Below are positions 1-6,700 of a DNA stretch of 7,594 nt, piece by piece; positions within the stretch are counted from its first letter, which is position 1, and every line of letters starts with the position of its first letter. The position numbers were made by a program, and so were the translations under genes. The notes beneath the pieces were generated by a model that had not been told where the DNA came from, ran no database searches, and worked only from the letters and a program-made list of their open reading frames with translations. Where the stretch lies: assembly GCA_003241215.1 (NCBI GenBank), contig QFOL01000189.1:1-7594 (forward strand). The letters run 5' to 3'. Origin of the DNA: Agrobacterium fabrum (lineage in GTDB: Bacteria > Pseudomonadota > Alphaproteobacteria > Rhizobiales > Rhizobiaceae).

Positions 1-16
1 GCTGAGGGAGGCTTCG

Positions 17-925
17 ATGGCGATCACCACTCCCGAAAACCGGCAAAGCCCCTGGCGCTGGCTGGTCGTCGCGGTTCCCTATTTCTGGCTGCTGCTGTTC
101 TTCGCCGCGCCGTTTTTCATCATTCTCAAGATATCGCTGTCGGATACAGCGATCTCCATGCCGCCCTATACGCCGGTCTTCGAAGGATTTTCGAAGCTCG
201 GAGCGTTCTTCTCCGAACTGGATTTCGAGAACTACCTGTTCCTGACGGAAGATCCGCTCTACATCGACGCCTATCTGTCGTCGCTGCGCATCGCCTTCAT
301 CTCCACCTTCCTGTTGCTGCTGATCGGTTATCCCATGGCGCTGGCCATGGCGCGCGCGCCGTCATCCATCCGCCCGACGCTGGTGATGCTGGTCATCCTG
401 CCGTTCTGGACCTCGTTCCTGATCCGCGTTTACGCCTGGATCGGCATTCTGAAGCCCGAAGGCCTGCTGACGGTGCTTTTCCAGTCGATCGGTCTTCTCG
501 GGCCGGACCAGCAGGTCAATATCTTCCGCACCGAAACGGCGATCTTCATCGGCATCGTTTATTCCTATCTGCCTTTCATGGTGCTGCCGCTTTATTCGGC
601 GCTGGAAAAGCTCGACAATACGCTTCTGGAAGCGGCGGCCGATCTCGGTTGCCCGCCATGGAAGGCTTTCTGGAAAATCACCTTCCCGCTGTCGCTGCCG
701 GGCGTCGTGGCCGGGTCGATGATCTGCTTCATCCCGATAACGGGCGAATTCGTCATCCCCGATCTCCTGGGCGGCGCGCAGACGCTGATGATCGGCAAAA
801 CGTTGTGGACCGAATTCTTCGGCAATCGCGACTGGCCCCTGGCATCTGCCGTCGCCGTGCTGCTTCTGCTGTTGCTGGTGGTGCCCATCGCCATCTTCCA
901 GAACCAGCAGAAAAAGGTGGGGTGA
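17..925 (+). CDS. potH: Putrescine/spermidine-type ABC transporter permease, PotH-like
   Basis: This is an inner-membrane permease subunit of a polyamine ABC importer and should pair with the PotI-like subunit encoded next to it. About six hydrophobic segments are visible, near residues 14-38, 90-112, 120-142, 172-195, 229-250 and 274-295. The ATPase-contacting EAA loop is intact, with E205-A206-A207, G211 and the closing P228. PotH-like signatures include PFWTSFLIRVYAW (129-141) and GEFVIPDLLGG (243-253). The length of 302 aa is close to E. coli PotH at about 317. The ATG is preceded by a good Shine-Dalgarno, GAGGGAGG at 4-11, with 5 nt spacing. A TGA at 3-5 could be the stop of an upstream potG-like ATPase gene, but five bases cannot prove that. 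The family assignment is strong. The exact substrate (putrescine, spermidine or another polyamine-like solute) is inferred. Confidence 0.9.
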   Translation: MAITTPENRQSPWRWLVVAVPYFWLLLFFAAPFFIILKISLSDTAISMPPYTPVFEGFSKLGAFFSELDFENYLFLTEDPLYIDAYLSSLRIAFISTFLLLLIGYPMALAMARAPSSIRPTLVMLVILPFWTSFLIRVYAWIGILKPEGLLTVLFQSIGLLGPDQQVNIFRTETAIFIGIVYSYLPFMVLPLYSALEKLDNTLLEAAADLGCPPWKAFWKITFPLSLPGVVAGSMICFIPITGEFVIPDLLGGAQTLMIGKTLWTEFFGNRDWPLASAVAVLLLLLLVVPIAIFQNQQKKVG

Positions 926-929
926 GGCC

Positions 930-1742
930 ATGAAGCGCGGAAAATTCGACATTACCGTCCTCACCCTCGGTTTTGCCTTTCTTTATATCCCGATCATCAT
1001 CCTGATTGTTTATTCCTTCAACGCCTCCAAGCTCGTCACCGTCTGGGGCGGCTTCTCGCTGCAATGGTATCGCTCCATGTGGTCGAATGAGGGGCTGATG
1101 GATGCCGCCTGGGTGACGCTGCGCGTCGGTATCCTCAGCGCCACCATCGGCACCATCCTCGGCACGCTGGCGGCGCTGTCGCTCACCCGCTTTGCCCGCT
1201 TCCCGGGCCGGGTGCTGTTTTCCGGCATGATCTATGCGCCGCTCGTCATGCCGGAGGTCATCACCGGCCTGTCGCTGCTGCTGCTTTTTGTGGCCGTCGG
1301 GGTGGATCGCGGCTTCTGGACGGTGGTCATCGCCCACACCACCTTCACCATGTGTTATGTGGCGATCGTCGTGCAGTCGCGTCTTTTAACCTTCGATCGC
1401 AGTCTCGAGGAAGCCGCCCTCGATCTCGGCTGCCCGCCGGTCAAGACCTTCTTCCGCATCACCCTGCCGCTGATCTTCCCGGCCGTCATTGCCGGCTGGA
1501 TGCTGGCCTTCACGCTGTCGCTCGATGATCTCGTCATCGCCAGCTTCGCCACTGGTCCCGGTGCGACGACGCTGCCGATCAAGATCTATTCGCAGGTGCG
1601 CCTTGGCGTGACACCGGAAATCAACGCTATCTGCACGATCCTGATCGGGCTTGTGACCATCGGCGTGATCGTCGCATCCATCGCCTCCAAGCGTACCGAA
1701 TTGCAGCGGATGCGCGACGAACACGCAGCTGCGCGACACTGA
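930..1742 (+). CDS. potI: Putrescine/spermidine-type ABC transporter permease, PotI-like
   Basis: This is the second inner-membrane permease of the polyamine importer, expected to form a heterodimer with the PotH-like protein. Hydrophobic segments lie near residues 9-30, 60-85, 97-124, 129-150, 182-205 and 233-252. The EAA loop is intact, with E161-A162-A163, G167 and P180. PotI-type landmarks are SLDD (197-200) and the downstream TLPIKIYSQVRLGVTPEIN stretch (about 214-231). At 270 aa it is slightly shorter than E. coli PotI (about 281). The ATG lies 4 nt after the potH stop. AAGGTGG at 914-920, inside the end of potH, is a plausible ribosome binding site, so the two genes are probably cotranscribed and translationally coupled. 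The C-terminus is short and basic/polar. It is the last gene of the operon, and the next plus-strand terminator is about 265 nt downstream at 2007-2033. Confidence 0.9.
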   Translation: MKRGKFDITVLTLGFAFLYIPIIILIVYSFNASKLVTVWGGFSLQWYRSMWSNEGLMDAAWVTLRVGILSATIGTILGTLAALSLTRFARFPGRVLFSGMIYAPLVMPEVITGLSLLLLFVAVGVDRGFWTVVIAHTTFTMCYVAIVVQSRLLTFDRSLEEAALDLGCPPVKTFFRITLPLIFPAVIAGWMLAFTLSLDDLVIASFATGPGATTLPIKIYSQVRLGVTPEINAICTILIGLVTIGVIVASIASKRTELQRMRDEHAAARH

Positions 1743-1790
1743 TCTAAAGTCCTGTTTCGATTTCTTCGCGTTACTGTTGAAATCATGATG

Positions 1791-1810
1791 AAATTAGAAG
1801 CTTTTAATTT
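1791..1810. repeat. AT-rich near-palindrome
   Basis: AAATTA (1791-1796) and TAATTT (1805-1810) are exact inverted repeats around an AAGCTT core (1799-1803 region), so 18 of the 20 positions are self-complementary. No T-run follows directly, so it is a poor terminator. It could be a protein-binding site or the AT-rich upstream part of a promoter, but AT-rich sequence produces such palindromes easily. Confidence 0.35.
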
Positions 1811-1871
1811 AGTTTCGGCGCTTTACGGTCTCAGAATAGGAATTTTCGTCGGTAATTGCTCGATTTTGGTT

Positions 1872-1886
1872 TTAACTCCTTGTTAA
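1872..1886 (+). promoter_or_regulatory. Putative CtrA-binding box (TTAA-N7-TTAA)
   Basis: The sequence TTAACTCCTTGTTAA matches the full CtrA recognition pattern TTAA-N7-TTAA exactly, with half-sites at 1872-1875 and 1883-1886. CtrA is the cell-cycle response regulator of alphaproteobacteria, and its boxes commonly overlap the -35 region of regulated promoters. Here TTGTTA (1880-1885) could serve as a -35-like element, but the matching -10 around 1903-1909 is weak. The site lies upstream of the terminator-capped unit ending at 2033, the only plus-strand transcript it could plausibly control before the convergent gene. The motif is symmetric, so direction is not fixed, and it also overlaps an inverted repeat at 1874-1894. 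Binding is inferred from motif identity only. Confidence 0.5.
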
Positions 1887-1894
1887 TAGGAGTT
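1874..1894. repeat. 7-bp inverted repeat overlapping the CtrA box
   Basis: AACTCCT (1874-1880) pairs exactly with AGGAGTT (1888-1894) around a 7-nt loop. An outer GGTTT (1868-1872) can also meet AAACC (1905-1909) to extend the fold with an internal loop. The 3' arm contains AGGAG, a Shine-Dalgarno-like string, but no good start codon follows at usual spacing. The 3' arm also competes with a second hairpin, GTTGG (1892-1896) with CCAAC (1909-1913), so the two folds are mutually exclusive if this region is transcribed. Confidence 0.4.
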
Positions 1895-1914
1895 GGCGGA
1901 AAGTAAACCCAACG

Positions 1915-2033
1915 CAGGGCTGTCAAATTTCTGATGGCCGGGATTGATAATTTCCATATCGCGAGGTTGTCCCCCTTTCTCTCGTTGAAAAAGCACAACT
2001 CATCCAGGCGGCCGCAGGGCCGCCTTTCTTTTT
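1915..2033 (+). ncRNA. Candidate small RNA, about 75-120 nt
   Basis: The 3' end is well defined by the intrinsic terminator at 2007-2033. Just upstream, GAGGTTGT (1963-1970) pairs with ACAACTC (1995-2001) through one bulged G, presenting a 24-nt loop. That loop begins with 13 consecutive pyrimidines (1971-1983, CCCCCTTTCTCTC), which could pair with purine-rich Shine-Dalgarno regions in the way several rhizobial trans-acting small RNAs do. The 5' end is a guess. A start near 1915 would follow the CtrA box at normal promoter distance. A start near 1957 would follow the weak pair CTGTCA (1920-1925) and TTGATA/GATAAT (1944-1951). The alternative is that this is simply the structured 3' UTR of potI. 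I do not recognise the RNA as a named family. Confidence 0.42.
2007..2033 (+). terminator. Rho-independent terminator, plus strand
   Basis: GGCGGCC (2007-2013) and GGCCGCC (2018-2024) form a perfect 7-bp GC stem around a GCAG tetraloop, followed at once by TTTCTTTTT (2025-2033). This is a textbook intrinsic terminator for plus-strand transcripts, either of the potHI operon or of the small RNA candidate. On the minus strand the stem is not followed by a T-run, so it should not stop transcription arriving from the iron-type permease gene. Confidence 0.87.
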
Positions 2034-2052
2034 GCCGCCATCGCCATGCCTT

Positions 2053-3717
2053 TCAGCGGTTTTCCGGATGATCCATCGATTTCGAGACGAGCAGCACGGG
2101 AATGAGCCCGGCGAGAATGATGATGATCGCCGGTACGGCGGCATCCTGCACCCTTGATCGGGAGGCATCCTCATAAACCAGCGTGGCCAGCGTGTTGAAA
2201 CCGAAAGGCCGGAGCAGGATGGTGGCCGGAAGTTCCTTCATGGATTCGATCAGAACCAGAAGAAAGGCGGTCAGCGCTGCCGGCCGCATGTTCGGCAACA
2301 ATACCTTGAACAGCGTCTGCGCCCGGTTGCGTCCAAGCGTTCGTGAGGCCATGTCGATATGCGGCGAAAGCTTCTGGAAACCGGCATCCAGCGTGCCTTC
2401 CGCCATGGTCATGAAGCGCACGGCATGCGCATAGATGATGGCGAAGGCGGTGCCGGAGAGCAGCAGCCCGGTGGAAAAACCGAAATGTGCGCGGATGAAG
2501 CCGTCGACGCCATTGTCGAGGCTTGCCAGCGGAATGAGGACGCCGATGGCGAGCACCGTTCCCGGCACGCCATAGCCCATGGAGCCGAAGCGGGCGGCCA
2601 CCTTCGACGTGCGCGAGCGCTCGGTGCGGATGGCATAAGAAAACACAAAAGCGGCAATCAGCGTCACGAAGGCGGCGGAAAACGAGACTTCGAGACTGTG
2701 CCCAAGTGCTTTCAGAAGTTTCGGCGCAAACAGCGCGTCAAGCCTCCTGGCGGCGTAACCGCCGAGCACGATGACTGGAATGAAAAAGCCGCTCGCCACG
2801 GGCACGAAGCAGAACAGGCCGGCGCACCAGCGCCGCCAGCCGTTGAGCGACTTCAGCCGGTGGCGCTGCGCCATGCTGGTCGCCTTCGGCGCACCGAAGC
2901 GCTGTTTTTCGCGGGCATTGCGTTCGATGACGATCAGCGCGCCGACGATGATGAGGATGACGGCGGCAATCTGTGTCGCATTGGCGAGATTGCCGCGATT
3001 GAGCCAGGTCTCGTAAATGGTGAAGGTCAGCGTCTGGACGCCGAGATATTCAACCGCGCCGATATCGTTCAGCGTCTCCATCAGGACCAGCGACAGCCCG
3101 ATGGCGATGGCCGGCCGGGCCATCGGCAATTGCACGGAGAAAAACACGTTCAGCGGTTTTGCGCCAAGCGTGCGGGCCGCTTCGGCCGCAAACCGCCCCT
3201 GCATGGAAAAGGCGGCGCGGGCCGAGAGATAAACGTAAGGATAGAGGACCGAACTTAGAACGATCACCGCACCGCCGAGCGAACGTATGTCCGGAAACCA
3301 GTAATCGCGGATGCTGTGATAACCGAAAGCGGCGCGCAGCGCGCTCTGCACCGGGCCGGTAAAGTCGAGAAACTCGCCGAACGCATAGGCCGCCAGGTAG
3401 GACGGAATGGCGAGCGGCAGGACAAGCGCCGCGGACAATAACCGCCGCAGCGGAAACTCGAATGTGGTGACCAGCCAGGCGCAGACTATGCCGAAAAATG
3501 CCGTCGTCGCGGCCGTCATCCCCAACAGCAGGAAGGTGCGAAACCCGGCGCGCGGCAGGACATTGGCGAGAAGATGTTGCCATCCTTCCGTGCTGCCGGT
3601 CAGCGCCAGCCAGAAGATCGCCAGAATGGGCATGGCGGCAATGGCCGCGACGATGACCGCCGCGATGGGCAACACCGGGAAGCGTCTTGTTGCCGGAAGG
3701 GAAACCGTCATGGACAT
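2053..3717 (-). CDS. Iron(III)-type ABC transporter permease, fused double-domain (FbpB/SfuB-like)
   Basis: This inner-membrane permease carries two BPD_transp_1 domains in one chain of 554 aa, the usual size for FbpB/SfuB/AfuB and ThiP-type permeases. About twelve hydrophobic segments are visible, near residues 16-40, 62-82, 92-113, 148-168, 203-223, 246-265, 298-322, 342-362, 380-400, 413-433, 478-497 and 526-546. The first EAA loop is canonical (E179-A180-A181, G185, P198). The second is degenerate (D455-M456-A457, G462, P475). The stretch METLNDIGAVEYLGVQTLTF (213-232) and the C-terminal ESMKELPAT (491-499) are typical of ferric-iron permeases, though thiamine or another solute cannot be excluded. 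The start is bounded by an in-frame TAG two codons upstream (3724-3726), so ATG 3717 or ATG 3711 must be used. Neither has a clear Shine-Dalgarno. No binding protein or ATPase gene is in the window. It lies 78 nt downstream of the kinase gene on the same strand. Confidence 0.85.
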   Translation of the reverse strand: MSMTVSLPATRRFPVLPIAAVIVAAIAAMPILAIFWLALTGSTEGWQHLLANVLPRAGFRTFLLLGMTAATTAFFGIVCAWLVTTFEFPLRRLLSAALVLPLAIPSYLAAYAFGEFLDFTGPVQSALRAAFGYHSIRDYWFPDIRSLGGAVIVLSSVLYPYVYLSARAAFSMQGRFAAEAARTLGAKPLNVFFSVQLPMARPAIAIGLSLVLMETLNDIGAVEYLGVQTLTFTIYETWLNRGNLANATQIAAVILIIVGALIVIERNAREKQRFGAPKATSMAQRHRLKSLNGWRRWCAGLFCFVPVASGFFIPVIVLGGYAARRLDALFAPKLLKALGHSLEVSFSAAFVTLIAAFVFSYAIRTERSRTSKVAARFGSMGYGVPGTVLAIGVLIPLASLDNGVDGFIRAHFGFSTGLLLSGTAFAIIYAHAVRFMTMAEGTLDAGFQKLSPHIDMASRTLGRNRAQTLFKVLLPNMRPAALTAFLLVLIESMKELPATILLRPFGFNTLATLVYEDASRSRVQDAAVPAIIIILAGLIPVLLVSKSMDHPENR

Positions 3718-3795
3718 GCCAGTCTACTGTCGTGCAAAGGCCTCAACCGGCAACCATTGTGCCGGCGGCTTCCGCATTGCTACGCCCGCATGGCC
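3718..3795 (-). other. 78-nt kinase/permease spacer with a hairpin
   Basis: CCGGCA (3747-3752) and TGCCGG (3760-3765) form a perfect 6-bp stem around a 7-nt loop. No T-run follows on either strand, so it is not an obvious intrinsic terminator, and transcription from the kinase gene may continue into the permease gene. I saw no convincing minus-strand promoter here. I also saw no clear iron-regulator operator, although only simple motifs were looked for by eye. Confidence 0.4.
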
Positions 3796-6700
3796 TCAGT
3801 TGGCAAGAACCCGCTGCGACGGAAAGGTGATTTCCACCAGCGTGCCTTCATTCGGCGTGGAGGTGATGGAGAAATTCGCCCGGTTGGCGTCCACCATCGC
3901 CTTGGTCAGCGGCAGGCCGAGCCCGGTGCCGTCGCCGCGCACACGCTTGCCGGAGGAGGCCACCTGCCGGAACGGTTTCATGGCCTGCTCCAGTTCCGCC
4001 CGGGTCATGCCGATGCCGGTATCGCGGATGCGCAGCGACACGCTGCCATTGGCCTCATAGGCGGTGGACACCACGATCTGGCCGCCGGATGGCGTGAAGC
4101 GGATGGCGTTTGACAGGATGTTCAGCACGATCTGCTTGATCGAGCGCAGGTCGGCGACGATCTGCGGCACGGATTGCGCCAGCGCCGTGCGGATGATGAC
4201 ACGCTGGTTGTTGGCCTGCGGCTGCACCAGCGAGACCGCCTCGGCCACCGTTTCGTTGAGCGGCACGGCAATGAAGTCCACATCCATCTGCCCGGCCTCG
4301 ATCTTGGAAATATCGAGCAGATCATTGACGATATCGAGCACATGCCGGCCGGAACGACCGATATCATTGGCATATTCCACATAACGCGGATGGCCGATCG
4401 GTCCGAAACGTTCGGTCGCCATCATGTCGGCAAAGCCGATGATGGCATTGAGCGGCGTGCGGATTTCATGGCTGACGCGGGCAAGGAAATCGGTCTTGTG
4501 GGCATTGGCGGTTTCCGCCGCCCGCTTGGCGTTACGCAGTTCCTCTTCCGTGCGCTTCCATTGGGTGATGTCGCGGATCACGGCGCAATAGCCATGCGAG
4601 GATTTAAGCCGCCCGATGGTCATGAACAGCGGCAGGAAGCCGCCGGACGCCTCACGGCCGATCACTTCGCGGCCGTCATTCAGCACGCTGGCGACGCCGT
4701 TATTGGCAAGGCCGGAAAGATAATCCAGCACGGCACGCTGGCTCTCATGGGCAAACAGCGTCACGAAAGGCTTGCCGGCGATTTCGCCATTGTCATAATT
4801 GAACAGCGCGCTGGCGGAACGGTTGAGCGAACGGATTTCACCTTCGTCTCCCAGGAGCACCACCCCGTCGGTGGCCGTTTCCAGAATGGAATGCAGCTCC
4901 TCCACCTCGCCCTGCAACAGGGAGAGACTGCCTGCTTCCGCGTTTTCGCCGTCGCCGGCCGCGATATTTTCGTTGGCGGCCGCAACAGGCGCCGGCTTTT
5001 CCTCCAGCGGCACCAGCGACAGCATCAGCGCCTTGGCTTCTTCCCAGCGGATGGATTGCAGACGTGCCTTGACCGGGATGATGTCGTTTTCAGCGCTGAC
5101 GACGACCATGCCGCCTTCGTTATCAGGCATGTCCTCCAGCTCCTGCCGTTGCAGCAGCGCTTCCAGACCGCCGACCTCTTCCAGTTCGGAAAGGGAGCCA
5201 TAGCCCGTCAATCGCAGGAAATCCGGATTGGCGTGGATCAGCCTGTCGCCGGCATGCACCAGAAGCGCAACCGGCATCTGGTCCAGCGTCTCGGCTGTCA
5301 AGGCATTCGCGGGACGGACGGAGGGGCTGACCATGGCGGCGGCAATATCGGCCGCCGGCCGCTCGTCAGCATCCGCTTCCGATATTTCCCCGGATCCGCT
5401 TTCATCCGTCGATGCGCGAATGGCCGTCGGCTGCTCGCCGCGAACGTAGTCAGCGAAGAGATCGTCTTCTTCCGCGGGTTCGGTCGTCTTTCCGTCGTGT
5501 TCCGTATCGGCGAATGTCTCTTCCTGTGCCTGTGCATCGATACCCTGCTGGATGTTCTGCACGGCCTGCTCGGCGGAAGCGATCTCCGTTTCCGTTTCCC
5601 GGTTTTCCTCGGAAGCCGCCTCGGTCTCGGTCTCCGTCTCCGCCAGGGCACGGCCGATTTCGCGGAAAGCGGCCTGCTCGCCTGCCGTCAGGCCCTCGCG
5701 GGAACGCGAACGGCGCTCCTCCAGATGGACGACTTTGTCGGAATAGGTTGCCTCCAGCGCAGGCGTTACAACCGGCGCTTCGAATTCCGGCGGGGTATAA
5801 TCGTGGTGTTGTTCTTCGGCCGAAACCACGTCCGCCGCATCGGCCGCCGTAGCCGAGACCTCATCCTCGCTGATCGAACCGGAATCTTCTTCTGCCTCGT
5901 CATCCTCATCGATAAAGGCCAGCAATTCGTGGCTTTCATCCTCGATGGCGGGCTGCGGCAGCGCCTCCGTCGGATAGGCCTTTTCGGTTTGCAGGAAGGT
6001 GAGGCCCGTGGCATGCGGGTCTTCGGTGGCATCGGCAAGGCGCACGATACCGAAACCGCGGAACCCGTCGAATTCGCGGGAGCGCGTATAGGTGGGCAGG
6101 GCGGCAAGATCGATCGGCACCATCAGCGATGTGCCTTCCACCGGCCAGAGGATCGTCTTGCCGGACCAGGTATCGCGCCGTCCGAGAAGTTCGCGAATCT
6201 TGCCATCGGGATCGAGATTGAACAGGGCCGCAACATCGGCAAAGCCCATGCCTTCCACAGCCGCCGCCTTGGCGCCCACGGCCTCTGCAAACTCATGCGA
6301 GATCGAGCTGAAACGTCCTTCCGCATCGATTTTCCAGACGAAACGGGAAGCGCGCGCACCGGCATTGAAGACAAAAGGCCGTGCTTCTTCGGCGGCATCC
6401 GTCTCCGTCGCGGTCTTCTCGTCCGCCGCTGGAGCTACCTCCGCCGTCGTGGTTTCGACTATCTCATCGCCCGCGGATACGACGCTCGCCGCATCGATAA
6501 CCTCTTCGGCATGGTCGTCGGCGTTTGCCCGCTCGGTTGGAACCTCTGCTTCATCCTCATCGAGTTCGAAAAGATCGGCAATGTCGTCCGTCATCGCCAC
6601 ATTCGCAGCCGCATCGGCGTCCTGCACGGAAAGCACCGCCGGGAGCTCCGCTTCCTCTTCCGGCAGGGGCAGAAGGCCGTTTTCATCCTGCTCGGCTGCC

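Larger units (their letters stand above)
1743..2052. other. Structured AT-rich convergent intergenic region
   Basis: This 310-nt gap separates the end of potI (plus) from the end of the iron-type permease gene (minus). It is visibly richer in A/T than the flanking genes, especially from 1743 to about 1910. No convincing protein-coding gene was found. It contains an AT-rich near-palindrome (1791-1810), a CtrA-type box (1872-1886), two overlapping inverted repeats (1874-1894 and 1892-1913), a bulged hairpin with a pyrimidine loop (1963-2001) and an intrinsic terminator (2007-2033). Two genes converging here would not need promoter elements, so this content suggests an independent transcription unit. 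Confidence 0.8.

Noticed and set aside
1..5. Possible last codons of an upstream potG-like ATPase gene (TGA at 3-5)
   Set aside because: Operon logic makes it likely, but five bases cannot establish a reading frame or product.
1920..1951. Sigma-70-like promoter CTGTCA with TTGATA/GATAAT
   Set aside because: The -35 match is weak and the spacing is 18-20 nt, so it is kept only as one option for the small RNA start and not as a separate feature.
1934..2071. Small plus-strand ORF of 45 codons starting with ATG at 1934
   Set aside because: It runs straight through the intrinsic terminator and into the end of the convergent gene, and has no good Shine-Dalgarno. A transcript ending at 2033 would lack its stop codon.
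2359..3258. Plus-strand open frame of 299 codons antisense to the iron-type permease
   Set aside because: Its composition is charged and repetitive without domain motifs, while the minus-strand frame has twelve hydrophobic segments and EAA loops. It is a shadow frame.
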